From a virus, in IMG/VR virus record IMGVR_UViG_3300036893_000013, positions 1-64,000 of that record: a DNA stretch of 64,000 bases; one strand, written 5' to 3'. Position numbers and translations under genes: made by a program. Positions within the stretch are counted from its first letter, which is position 1, and each line of letters opens with the position of its first letter. Shown piece after piece: positions 1-7,562 of the stretch. The notes beneath the pieces are model-generated. The model was not told the DNA's origin. It did no database searches and saw nothing but the letters and a program-made list of their open reading frames with translations.

Positions 1-299
1 ATACTCACAAAGATAAAGTTCTCCGTCATATGTTAGATATGAAGGAAAAAGTTATTTACATAAAATTTGCAGAAAATCTAACTGATGATGCTGCTAAGCA
101 TCTAGAAAAAGAGCTTATAAAAAAGATAGGCAGGCATCCGAAAGGGTCTTTAACTAACGGAACGGACGGTGGAGATGGAACTACTAACTTTTCTTCCGAG
201 GTAATAGAAAGAATTAAAAAGAAATTACAAGGTCGTCACCCCACAGAAGAAACCAGAAAGAAGCTATCTAAGGAACTCCAGAACAACGGGAGAGAATGA
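1..299 (+). CDS. Homing endonuclease C-terminal part (GIY-YIG/NUMOD3 type), cut by left edge
   Basis: The reading frame is open from the window edge (first full codon at 3), so the N-terminus is missing. The visible part has the Leu-Thr-Asn-Gly-Thr-Asp-Gly-Gly-Asp-Gly block that follows the catalytic core in many phage GIY-YIG nucleases. A NUMOD3-like DNA-binding motif (GRHPTEETRKKLS) follows. By family these are free-standing or intron-borne homing nucleases that cut an intron-less or intein-less allele. The GIY-YIG core itself is not in view, so its catalytic state is unknown. It lies just upstream of an intein-bearing gene, but nothing shown links the two. The internal ATG at 30 is unlikely to be the real start. 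Confidence 0.7.
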   Translation, partial: THKDKVLRHMLDMKEKVIYIKFAENLTDDAAKHLEKELIKKIGRHPKGSLTNGTDGGDGTTNFSSEVIERIKKKLQGRHPTEETRKKLSKELQNNGRE

Positions 300-302
300 G
301 AC

Positions 303-326
303 AAGCTAGATTAAGATATCTAGCTT
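303..326 (+). promoter_or_regulatory. 9-bp perfect hairpin upstream of NAMPT gene
   Basis: AAGCTAGAT (303-311) and ATCTAGCTT (318-326) form a perfect 9-bp stem with a 6-nt loop, 4 nt after the homing-endonuclease stop codon. No U-run follows, so it is not a classical intrinsic terminator. The AAGGAAGG ribosome-binding site of the next gene lies just downstream. It could be an mRNA-processing or stability element or a weak attenuator. Confidence 0.45.
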
Positions 327-348
327 CTAAAAGGAAGGAAAATTTAAA

Positions 349-2730
349 ATGAAAGTTTTTGCCCCGCATTTAACGGACTATTATAAAGTTGGGCATTACA
401 AGCAGTATCCAGAAGGTACTGAATACGTATATGCTAATGGTACTTTCAGATCGGACAAGTGGGCTAACGTACTCCCGGACTTCGATCACAAAGTAGTATT
501 CTTTGGACTACAAGGGGCGTGTCAATGGTTGCTAGTGGACTTATGGAATGAGACGTTCTTTAGTATTCCTAAAGAAGAAGCCGTTAATAGGTATAAGCGA
601 AGGATGGACGGGTCTTTAGGCGTAGGAGCAGTATCTACTAAACATATATCAGACCTACATGATCTGGGATTCCTTCCTGTGCGGATTAAGGCACTTCCGG
701 AGGGTAGTCGGGTTGGCATACGTGTGCCAGTGTTCACAATCATCAATACTCTACCAGCTTTCTACTGGGTTACTAACTATCTAGAGACGCAGATATCAGC
801 GGTTATATGGAAGATTTGTACTTCAGCTACACTAGCTTACGAGTATCGTAGACTTTTTGAGAAGTATGCGGGGGAAACCGGGGGAGACAGAGATTTCATA
901 GATTTCCAAGGCCACGACTTTTCAGAGCGCGGTATGTCCGGAATAGAAGATGGAATTACAAGTGGAGCAGGGCATCTACTCAGCTTCAAAGGAACTGATA
1001 GTATTCCTGCTATTGATTATTTAGAAGAGTATTACTTTGGTACTCAAACCTTTGTAGGAGGATCAGTTCCGGCGACAGAACACAGTGTAGCCTCTTGCAA
1101 CATGATAGATATCGCTGCTGAATTAGAGAGCAAAGGACAATGGAATGGTATTTCAGTGGAGCAATTGCTTGATCTAGAGTTAGCTGAAATAGCTTTTCTG
1201 AAAAATTTAATTACTAACATATATCCAATTGGAATAGTATCTTATGTTGCGGATACCTATGATTATTTTCGTGTCATAACCAAAGTAGCTAAGACGTTAA
1301 AGGAAACAATACTTTCCAGAGATGGTAAGCTGGTGTTCAGACCGGATTCCGGAGACCCTGTAAAGATTATTATAGGCGATCCCGAGGCTCCTGTTGGTAG
1401 TCCTGAGTATAAAGGGTCTGTAGAGTGCTTGTGGGAAATTTTTGGCGGAACAATCACTCGCAAAGGATACAAAAAACTTGACAAACACGTTGGTTTGATA
1501 TATGGTGATAGTATCACGCTGGACAGGGCGCAAGCTATTTTAGCTGGATTAGCCCTCAAAGGGTTTTCTAGCGACAACATTGTGTTAGGAATTGGAAGTT
1601 ACTGTGTTTCTGTAGATACTCCTGTTCTTTGCTCTGATTTAGTATGGAGGAAAGCAAAAGAATTATTGATTGGAGAAGAAATTATATCTTTCGACGAAAC
1701 TCCTGTATTTGGAAGTGGTAAGAAATCTGCGCGAAGATACAGAAAAGCAACTATTACAGCTAATACTAAAACAATTAAAAAAAGTGCAAGAATAAGTACC
1801 GATATAGGAGACCCTATAATCGCTAGTTTAGATCATCCTTGGCTTGTTTGGGTTAGAAATAGAAGTAATAAGAACATGAACGAAGTGGGAGAGTTCTTTA
1901 AGAAAGACACTTTTCCAAGAGGGGCGGGGCTGGCATGGAAAAGAACCTCTGATCTTGTTCCGGGGGATGAAATTGCCTTTCTAGAGAAGCCTTGGAAAAC
2001 AGATACTTCTAGGGAGGGTGGGTGGTTAGAAGGAATTTTTGACGGCGAAGGCGGAATTTCTAATCTCCAAAAGTATAGGAAAATACCTCACTATAAGATA
2101 AATATCAGTCAAAATAAAGGTCCAATTCTAGATAGAATAAACAAGGAACTTTCAGATAGGTTATTTACTACTTATGAGAATGAGAGAAGTTGTCCTCAGA
2201 TCGTATTAACCGGAGGATGGTCCGAGAATCTTAGGTTTTTAGGAACTATCAGACCGCAAAGGTTACTTAATAAATGGTATAATCTCTCAAAAGAGTTACC
2301 TACTTTAAAGAAAAATGCTACTTATAGGACAGCCAAAGTTGTTTCTGTAGAGGAGATAGGACTCCAAGAACTAGCTAGCATAACTACTTCAAATGGAACA
2401 TTTATAACCGGGGGCTATTTATCTCATAATACCTACCAGTATGTTACTAGAGATACCTTCGGATTTGCCATTAAAGCCACTTGGGGAGTTGTTAAGGGAG
2501 AAGAAAGAGAACTCTGGAAGGACCCTAAGACAGACAATGGAGTTAAGAAGTCTGCTAGAGGGTTGCTGAGGGTACAAAACAGTCATAATAGGTTTATTCT
2601 ATTTGATCAACAGGATCACTTAGGAGAGCAAAGAGGGTTACTAAGAGTAGTATTTGAAGATGGTAAGTTGTACAATACAGAAGCCTTACATACAATCAGG
2701 GAAAGGCTGTTAGAAGGGGAGTATGCCTAA
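349..2730 (+). CDS. nadV: Nicotinamide phosphoribosyltransferase (NAMPT/NadV-like) with intein
   Basis: The exteins (residues 1-418 and 695-793, about 517 aa joined) match the NAMPT family, which makes NMN from nicotinamide and PRPP for NAD+ salvage. Visible hallmarks are HDFSERGMSG, the GGSVPATEHS block with its conserved His, RPDSGDP of the phosphoribosyl site, and YGDSIT. An intein (419-694) interrupts the conserved GIGSY/TYQYVTRD stretch. ATG at 349 follows AAGGAAGG. By family, phage NAMPT-like enzymes support NAD+ supply or rebuild NAD+ after host NAD-depleting defence. The usual partner (a PRPP-synthetase-like enzyme or an NMN adenylyltransferase) is not in this window. Active enzyme requires splicing. 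Confidence 0.93.
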   Translation: MKVFAPHLTDYYKVGHYKQYPEGTEYVYANGTFRSDKWANVLPDFDHKVVFFGLQGACQWLLVDLWNETFFSIPKEEAVNRYKRRMDGSLGVGAVSTKHISDLHDLGFLPVRIKALPEGSRVGIRVPVFTIINTLPAFYWVTNYLETQISAVIWKICTSATLAYEYRRLFEKYAGETGGDRDFIDFQGHDFSERGMSGIEDGITSGAGHLLSFKGTDSIPAIDYLEEYYFGTQTFVGGSVPATEHSVASCNMIDIAAELESKGQWNGISVEQLLDLELAEIAFLKNLITNIYPIGIVSYVADTYDYFRVITKVAKTLKETILSRDGKLVFRPDSGDPVKIIIGDPEAPVGSPEYKGSVECLWEIFGGTITRKGYKKLDKHVGLIYGDSITLDRAQAILAGLALKGFSSDNIVLGIGSYCVSVDTPVLCSDLVWRKAKELLIGEEIISFDETPVFGSGKKSARRYRKATITANTKTIKKSARISTDIGDPIIASLDHPWLVWVRNRSNKNMNEVGEFFKKDTFPRGAGLAWKRTSDLVPGDEIAFLEKPWKTDTSREGGWLEGIFDGEGGISNLQKYRKIPHYKINISQNKGPILDRINKELSDRLFTTYENERSCPQIVLTGGWSENLRFLGTIRPQRLLNKWYNLSKELPTLKKNATYRTAKVVSVEEIGLQELASITTSNGTFITGGYLSHNTYQYVTRDTFGFAIKATWGVVKGEERELWKDPKTDNGVKKSARGLLRVQNSHNRFILFDQQDHLGEQRGLLRVVFEDGKLYNTEALHTIRERLLEGEYA
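1603..2430 (+). mobile_element. Intein in NAMPT (276 aa, LAGLIDADG-like)
   Basis: It begins with Cys (block A, CVSVDTPVL), has block B around residues 483-494 of the precursor (LDHPW), and ends with a block F/G region finishing in His-Asn before a +1 Thr. A single LAGLIDADG-like motif (WLEGIFDGEGG) lies in the middle, so a homing endonuclease domain is present but small and perhaps degenerate. Removing it restores a continuous NAMPT. All splice-junction residues look competent (Cys1, HN end, Thr+1). Confidence 0.9.
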
Positions 2731-2983
2731 TAAACTATACGCATCTGCGATATCTTATTTAGACCCTGCTGATTGTGGTTCTAGTGTTGGATTTAGAATA
2801 CACTTAGAAGGGACATCGTACTTGGAGGCTGTGGTAAATCTATCTGATTGTAGTCGAACTGTATCGTGGTATTTAAATTCTGATTCAGCCATACAAAAAA
2901 TAGATACTGCCATAAGAATCCTTCAAGAGTTCAAGAGAGAGTACGTAAAAGCTAGGAAAGACGTGGATAGGAGTAAAAAGTGA
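2723..2983 (+). CDS. Hypothetical protein, 86 aa
   Basis: ATG at 2723 overlaps the NAMPT stop and is preceded by GAAGGGGAG. It is a small soluble protein with a predicted mixed N-terminal half and a basic, helical C-terminus ending in Lys/Arg/Asp repeats. No family is recognised. Translational coupling to NAMPT suggests co-expression only. Confidence 0.75.
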   Translation: MPNKLYASAISYLDPADCGSSVGFRIHLEGTSYLEAVVNLSDCSRTVSWYLNSDSAIQKIDTAIRILQEFKREYVKARKDVDRSKK

Positions 2984-3348
2984 AAATAAAAGATGTACTG
3001 GAACAAGAGATTAGTAAGAGTTCTGAATTTACAGCTAACAACTTCGGAACTATGTATGGGAAAGAATTCCCCCTCATGGTTAACGATATAGTAGAAAGTA
3101 AATCAATATGTGCCCTATTACTGCTGGATGTTTGCATATCTGGGATGGGCTGTAAGAAGCTGGCAGACGATCTTGCTTCACTAGGTGAAGAAGATAATAA
3201 GAAAGCAATACTTAAAAACCTTCAGACTTTTTCTGGTGCTCTCTCCATGTTGTACTGGGGCATTGAGATAGGTAAAAAGATAGCTAAGCAAGAAAATGAA
3301 GTAAAAGCGCTAGAGAATCTATGGGGAGGAACAACAACATGCAACTAG
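2980..3348 (+). CDS. Hypothetical protein, 122 aa
   Basis: It uses a GTG start at 2980 overlapping the upstream stop, with GGAG 7-8 nt before it. The protein is largely helical and soluble, with Cys at several positions in its middle (ICALLLLDVCISGMGC). No catalytic motif or known family is recognised. Confidence 0.7.
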   Translation: MKIKDVLEQEISKSSEFTANNFGTMYGKEFPLMVNDIVESKSICALLLLDVCISGMGCKKLADDLASLGEEDNKKAILKNLQTFSGALSMLYWGIEIGKKIAKQENEVKALENLWGGTTTCN

Positions 3349-3746
3349 GTCTGGGAGTTATGTTGAATATGTTGGGCGGTAATAAAGAATCTGTAGAAAC
3401 ACTACAATCTAGTTTGGGTAAGACTATAAAAGAATTGAAGTTAGAAGATAATTATTTAACCATTAAGTTTGGAGATTCCGGAATCCGGATTCATGATGCA
3501 GGACAGAGTTGCTGCGAAGTCCGGTATATGGTTACAGATGATAATCTTGATGAATTTGTAGATTCTGAATTAATTGGAATAGAGATACTCGATACTGTAC
3601 AATCTGAAGATGACTATGGCCTACATGAGGTACAGTTTCTCCATATAAAGACTGACATAGGAGATGTTGTTTTTTCAAACCATAACGAACATAATGGATA
3701 TTATGGGGGATTTGGGATCGTAGTAGAACCATTGGAGGTACAATGA
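3339..3746 (+). CDS. Conserved phage protein, DUF7448-like (135 aa)
   Basis: An in-frame ATG exists at 3321, but that codon forms part of the ATGGGGAGGA stretch that acts as ribosome-binding site. ATG at 3339 (MQLGLGV) is therefore the better start. The body has the recurring phage pattern CCEVRYMVTDDNLDEF followed by a C-terminal HNEHNGYYGGFGI. I associate this with an uncharacterised family (DUF7448, from memory). Function is unknown. It overlaps the preceding stop by 10 nt. Confidence 0.75.
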   Translation: MQLGLGVMLNMLGGNKESVETLQSSLGKTIKELKLEDNYLTIKFGDSGIRIHDAGQSCCEVRYMVTDDNLDEFVDSELIGIEILDTVQSEDDYGLHEVQFLHIKTDIGDVVFSNHNEHNGYYGGFGIVVEPLEVQ

Positions 3747-3964
3747 CTTTAAGTAATGTGCTAATCTTGTTTGTTTTGTTGGTTGGCAGCTTCTACGGCA
3801 TAGAGGCTGCTTGTAACCTAATGACTTATCCAAGTGATCTTAGTTTCTTGGCAGGAGCCGGTATTCTGGTCGTGCTAGGATTTTCTTGGTTTAAGTTGGG
3901 AGCACAACGTTTGGAAGCAGTGATACAACACTTCAAGAAAGGGAATGATGAAGAATCTCGTTAG
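3743..3964 (+). CDS. Small two-helix membrane protein, 73 aa
   Basis: ATG at 3743 overlaps the previous stop and has GGAGG 4 nt upstream. Two hydrophobic stretches (residues about 3-22 and 33-50) are followed by a charged C-terminal tail rich in Lys and Glu. This topology could fit a holin or an inner-membrane accessory protein. It is not next to the endolysin, so no role is assigned. Confidence 0.7.
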   Translation: MTLSNVLILFVLLVGSFYGIEAACNLMTYPSDLSFLAGAGILVVLGFSWFKLGAQRLEAVIQHFKKGNDEESR

Positions 3965-4002
3965 GCTGATGTTGGGGCTGAATTTTACGAGAATTTACTA
4001 CG

Positions 4003-5016
4003 ATGAAAACACTTTTCAGATGTGAATTCGGTAGTCATCTTTATGGTACTAATACTCCTTCATCTGACCATGATTATAAGAGTATTCACATACCGAACGC
4101 TAGAGATATTCTTCTTCAGAGAGTAGTGGAGTCTACTGGTCATAAGGTGGTTAGATTTGAAGGAGATAAGAACACTCCAGAAGATACTGATGACGAAAGC
4201 TACTCTCTACAGAAGTACCTAAAGTTGCTGGCAGAAGGTCAGACAGTAACTATCGACATGTTATTCACTCCTAAACCTTTAATTACGAGTGTTATATGGG
4301 AAGAGATTAAATCTAATAAAGATAGACTGTTAACCAAGAAATCGGCTTCGTTTGTGGGGTATTGTCGAACCCAAGCCAATAAGTATGGTATTAAAGGAAG
4401 TCGAGTATCCGCAGCTAAAGAAGCCGTTAATTTTTTCGGAGATGCTATAATAAAACACGGACTTTTGGCTAAAGTTGGGGAGTTAGATGAGTTTCCGACA
4501 GGAGAACATGCAACTATATTTGTAAAAGAAACTACTCCCGGGCGATTCGAGACCTACTATGACTGCTGCAATCGTTTAGTAGGGTTTAAGAACACTCTTA
4601 AAGAAGCTCATAAAATATACTCCAGAATCTATGAAGAGTACGGTAAACGGGCTAAGTTAGCCGAGACCAATGAAGGGATTGACTGGAAGGCATTAAGTCA
4701 CGCAGTTAGAGTAGGTCATGAGGCGTTGTCTCTTTTGAGCACAGGAGTGGTAAGTTTTCCCTTGTTTAATGCTAAGCACGTTTTAGACATTAAATTGGGT
4801 AAACTTCCCTACAATGAAGTAGCTAAAGAAATAGAGGAACTTCTAGAAGATGTAGAAGTAGCCGAGAAGTCATCCTCGTTAAGAGAAGAACCAGATTATG
4901 AATACATAGATAATCTAGTAGAAAGGGTATATAGAAATGAAGTTCTTGAGCATCATTTTATTAGTGGTTGGGTGCCTAGTAACGTATGCAGTGTCTCTCG
5001 ATATGGAAGTCGTTAG
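4003..5016 (+). CDS. Predicted nucleotidyltransferase (Pol beta superfamily, YcgL/COG3541-like)
   Basis: The N-terminus holds the nucleotidyltransferase signature: GSHLYGTNTPSSDHDYK, meaning Gly-Ser followed about 10 residues later by Asp-x-Asp, as in the minimal Pol-beta fold. The rest is helical and matches the length of phage and bacterial COG3541 proteins. The substrate is unknown; related enzymes add nucleotides to proteins, RNA ends or antibiotics. Proximity to an RNA ligase and a tRNA makes an RNA-end role possible (inference). Its last 80 nt overlap the next gene in another frame. Confidence 0.8.
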   Translation: MKTLFRCEFGSHLYGTNTPSSDHDYKSIHIPNARDILLQRVVESTGHKVVRFEGDKNTPEDTDDESYSLQKYLKLLAEGQTVTIDMLFTPKPLITSVIWEEIKSNKDRLLTKKSASFVGYCRTQANKYGIKGSRVSAAKEAVNFFGDAIIKHGLLAKVGELDEFPTGEHATIFVKETTPGRFETYYDCCNRLVGFKNTLKEAHKIYSRIYEEYGKRAKLAETNEGIDWKALSHAVRVGHEALSLLSTGVVSFPLFNAKHVLDIKLGKLPYNEVAKEIEELLEDVEVAEKSSSLREEPDYEYIDNLVERVYRNEVLEHHFISGWVPSNVCSVSRYGSR

Positions 5017-5239
5017 TACTCAACCGGTTGTAGCAACTTCGTTTAGTAAGTTCTTTTCCTATGTAATTGATACTAAGGGAGTTGCAAAAACCTGTAGTTC
5101 GGGATATGATCTGTATTTAGCTCAGATTCCACCAGCCGGAAGAGTACCTTCAAGTTATGTATATATTAGTCCCCCGCAAATGATATATCCTCAGGATAAT
5201 AAGGATTACTTAGCAATGTGTGTACAGGTGAAACGATGA
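4937..5239 (+). CDS. Small exported protein or lipoprotein, 100 aa
   Basis: ATG at 4937 lies inside the nucleotidyltransferase gene, with AAGGG 9 nt upstream. The N-terminus is a short basic residue plus a hydrophobic core ending VVGC, resembling a lipobox with Cys13, followed by a polar domain with two more Cys. Export is likely; function is unknown. The lipobox is not perfect, so a cleaved Sec signal or membrane anchor is also possible. Confidence 0.65.
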   Translation: MKFLSIILLVVGCLVTYAVSLDMEVVSTQPVVATSFSKFFSYVIDTKGVAKTCSSGYDLYLAQIPPAGRVPSSYVYISPPQMIYPQDNKDYLAMCVQVKR

Positions 5240-5475
5240 GGTTAGGAGATTTTATAGCGTGCCTAGTTATAATAGTAGCTGCCTCGGTAGCTGCTTTTAT
5301 TGGATTGTGGTCTGTAGCTCTATTCAGTACGTTGTTCTTTGTACTGCTGATATCTAATATATTTATCCACATATTTTTTCATGTAGCGACAGACGCTTTA
5401 CCTAGATACCATATTGCTATTCCTGAAGATGTACAAGAAAAAATTAATGAGAGTTTGAAAGAGAGCTTCAAGTGA
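5236..5475 (+). CDS. Small membrane protein, 79 aa
   Basis: ATG at 5236 overlaps the upstream TGA (ATGA), which decides it over the in-frame codon at 5218. Two hydrophobic segments fill residues about 5-50, followed by an amphipathic charged C-terminus. No family is recognised. It is coupled to the exported protein upstream. Confidence 0.65.
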   Translation: MRLGDFIACLVIIVAASVAAFIGLWSVALFSTLFFVLLISNIFIHIFFHVATDALPRYHIAIPEDVQEKINESLKESFK

Positions 5476-6623
5476 GTGAGTGGAAGGTGTTCGCTGATAG
5501 AATTGAAATTTTTGACCATCCAAATGCCAGTAAACTTTCTTTAGGAAGAGTTGGGTCTTTCCAAGTTGTTGTTGGGAAAGGGCTTTACCAGACCGGAGAT
5601 ATCGTCGTATTTGCCCCCAAACGTAGCATTCTCCCTCCCGATCTAAGAACTTATTATGTTAATGAAGAGACGGGGCATAGTTATCTTAAAGGAGTTAACG
5701 AAGATTGGGTGGGAAGTATTAGACTTAGGGGGGAGGAGAGTGAAGGAGCGATTTTGCCGTGGGAGTGGATTGTTAAAGTTCGTCCAGAGTGGAAGACCTC
5801 TATTCCTATGGAAGTAGACTTATCAGGAGCGTTAGGCATCACCGAGTATATTCCCGGTGTCCCAAGTTCTCCACGCAGGAAACAGCAGCAAGGGGATGTA
5901 ATTCAGCTAGTACAGGATGCAGTTCAAATGGATCGGTTTGTTCGCCATGATGCAGAACAGTTTAGAATCTTCCAAAATGAATTCATCCCCGGAGAGTTTG
6001 TATCTGTTACCGAGAAGATACATGGTAGTCAGATATCTATCATGAAGGATAAGAGGGGTAGAATAGCTGTAACCAGTAAGGGCAGAGCACTCCAAAATTA
6101 CGTTCTTAGAGAGTTTCCCCTTACTAAACCCTTTAGCGGAAGGGGGTTATGGAATAAAATTCGGAGTACTATCCAGTGGCTTTTGAGAGTCCCCGGGCCG
6201 ATGAATGAGTACTGGAAGGTAGCTTATGACTCTGGGATTATTCAGTTCCTCAAAAAGCAGCGATTTGAAGGGCAGGAAGTACAACTTATTGGCGAAGTAA
6301 TTCCTTTCCAAAAGGGTTTCACTTACGGTTGTGACCATAAACACGTTCTAATATTTCGTGTTATAGTAGGAACTATAGAAGAACCATACGGAGCCTACAC
6401 AGAGGAGATTCTATGGGTTCCCCAGTTATACTATGGACCTTATGATCCATGGAAGATACTCCCGCTTTGTAAGGGCAAGGAGACTGTATCTGGAATGGAA
6501 GCGCACATACGGGAGGGAGTTGTACTTACCCCTGCGGTAGCTCGTAGGGCTAAGAATGGTACCCAATTAATAGTGAAGATTGTTAACCCTGCTTTCACCG
6601 TTAATGATGAGGACCCAACGTGA
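5472..6623 (+). CDS. RNA ligase, DRB0094/Rnl5 type
   Basis: The start is GTG at 5472, overlapping the preceding TGA. An N-terminal OB-like domain (residues 1-105) precedes an adenylyltransferase domain. Motif I is EKIHGS with Lys182 as the expected AMP-accepting lysine. TSKGRA follows at about 201-206, then LIGEV, EGVVL and IVKIVNP matching motifs IIIa, IV and V. This order (OB fold first) is that of Deinococcus DraRnl, which seals 3'-OH/5'-PO4 nicks in RNA-containing duplexes using ATP. A tRNA gene lies directly downstream and a second, Rnl1-type ligase is at 24.6 kb. Confidence 0.88.
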   Translation: MSEWKVFADRIEIFDHPNASKLSLGRVGSFQVVVGKGLYQTGDIVVFAPKRSILPPDLRTYYVNEETGHSYLKGVNEDWVGSIRLRGEESEGAILPWEWIVKVRPEWKTSIPMEVDLSGALGITEYIPGVPSSPRRKQQQGDVIQLVQDAVQMDRFVRHDAEQFRIFQNEFIPGEFVSVTEKIHGSQISIMKDKRGRIAVTSKGRALQNYVLREFPLTKPFSGRGLWNKIRSTIQWLLRVPGPMNEYWKVAYDSGIIQFLKKQRFEGQEVQLIGEVIPFQKGFTYGCDHKHVLIFRVIVGTIEEPYGAYTEEILWVPQLYYGPYDPWKILPLCKGKETVSGMEAHIREGVVLTPAVARRAKNGTQLIVKIVNPAFTVNDEDPT

Positions 6624-6632
6624 GATTTAGAA

Positions 6633-6715
6633 GCTCCTGTGATGGAAAGTATACATAGTAGTCTTAAGAACTACCGCCTTCGGGATTGTGGGTTCGAGTC
6701 CCACCGGGAGTACCA
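6633..6715 (+). tRNA. tRNA-Leu (UAA)
   Basis: I folded this by eye. The acceptor GCTCCTG (6633-6639) pairs with CGGGAGT including G-U pairs. The anticodon stem GTAGT/ACTAC carries loop CTTAAGA with anticodon TAA at 6665-6667. A long variable arm contains CCTTCGGG, the T arm is GTGGG-TTCGAGT-CCCAC, and CCA is encoded at 6713-6715. The long variable arm and anticodon agree on tRNA-Leu reading UUA. The D arm is short (3-bp stem, loop without a clear GG), so charging may be weak. UUA is a common codon in the surrounding genes. Confidence 0.85.
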
Positions 6716-6718
6716 ATT

Positions 6719-6910
6719 ATGAATAAAAGAATATTTAAGGACATAGAACGCGACATTGCGATAGAAGAAAGCTTCCACGACGCCGTGGAGTTTTCTGTAA
6801 AAGTGTATGACGAATTAAATGACTATCCAACCTATCTTAAGTTAAGAGACAGATACCTCAAAGCTTACGAAAGACTATCTAAATATATTCAGAAACATGC
6901 AAAGGATTAA
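6719..6910 (+). CDS. Hypothetical charged helical protein, 63 aa
   Basis: The frame is open back into the tRNA, but ATG at 6719 (MNKRIFKD) is the reasonable start. The only Shine-Dalgarno-like sequence is GGGAG at 6706-6710, inside the tRNA acceptor stem. The protein is short, helical and rich in Lys, Asp, Glu and Tyr. No family is recognised. It abuts the endolysin (stop 6910, next start 6911). Confidence 0.6.
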   Translation: MNKRIFKDIERDIAIEESFHDAVEFSVKVYDELNDYPTYLKLRDRYLKAYERLSKYIQKHAKD

Positions 6911-7348
6911 ATGAAGACAAGCATTAACGGACTAAATTTCATTAAAAGTAACGAAGGATTTAGAAGCCTTATGTACGCAGACGTAGCTGGAAAGAGCACA
7001 ATCGGGTACGGTCATTTAGTCCTACCGGGGGAAAGCTTTCCAGTATTAGGAATTACTGAGTCATACGCCGAGGGTCTACTAAGTCAGGATGTACAGCATG
7101 TTGAGATTTATCTCAATGCTGCTGCCCCAACACTGAATCAGAACCAATTTGATGCTCTTATTGACTTTGGGTTCAATTTGGGGACCGGAGCACTCCATTT
7201 CCTTCTTGGGCATGGACTTACTCAAATTCCTACCCAGATTTTACTGTGGGATCACGCAGGGGGAGTGGTTGTGGAAGGTTTGTTACGGAGGCGTAAAGGG
7301 GAGCTAGCATTATGGGAGACGCCAGTTGAAAAAGTGTCCAATCTGTAA
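6911..7348 (+). CDS. Endolysin, GH24 T4-type lysozyme
   Basis: It cleaves the beta-1,4 bond between MurNAc and GlcNAc in peptidoglycan at the end of infection. The catalytic triad spacing of T4 lysozyme is kept: Glu15 (SNEGF), Asp24 (YADVAGK) and Thr30 (STIGYGH). The later NQNQFDALIDFGFNLG block is the second family signature. At 145 aa it is of usual length, with no signal peptide, so it should need a holin; none is obvious next to it. Its 3' end overlaps a small zinc-ribbon gene. Confidence 0.93.
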   Translation: MKTSINGLNFIKSNEGFRSLMYADVAGKSTIGYGHLVLPGESFPVLGITESYAEGLLSQDVQHVEIYLNAAAPTLNQNQFDALIDFGFNLGTGALHFLLGHGLTQIPTQILLWDHAGGVVVEGLLRRRKGELALWETPVEKVSNL

Positions 7349-7478
7349 CGGTAAAGGGGTTGTTAATTGGAGTAGTAAATACGCTAGCAACGACCCTAAT
7401 ACTCAATCCGGAGAGATTACAATACAAGAGATATCTATATGCATAGTGTGTCACGGTTCCGGTTCGTTTAAGGGGTAG
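7326..7478 (+). CDS. Small zinc-ribbon protein, DnaJ-like CxxCxGxG (50 aa)
   Basis: This short gene overlaps the endolysin end. The frame has CPICNGKG near the N-terminus and CIVCHGSG near the C-terminus, two CxxCxGxG repeats that would bind one zinc as in the DnaJ central domain. TTG at 7326, preceded by GGGAG 7 nt upstream, is the only plausible start because an in-frame stop lies at 7305. Role unknown; such miniature zinc ribbons may bind nucleic acid or protein. Confidence 0.6.
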   Translation: MKKCPICNGKGVVNWSSKYASNDPNTQSGEITIQEISICIVCHGSGSFKG

Positions 7479-7562
7479 ATGTATGGGCAGAAAGAAAACA
7501 AATGTAAGAAATCATGGTACGGCTAGAAGGCTTGTTCATACTGTAAATCTACGAGAATACGA

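Noticed and set aside
3949-4026. 25-codon ORF between the 73-aa membrane gene and the nucleotidyltransferase
   Set aside because: Too short, overlaps both neighbours and has no recognisable pattern.
6633-6715. tRNA-like remnant only (integration-site scar)
   Set aside because: Anticodon and T arms are perfect and CCA is encoded, so a functional tRNA is likelier than a truncated attachment scar, although the D arm is weak.
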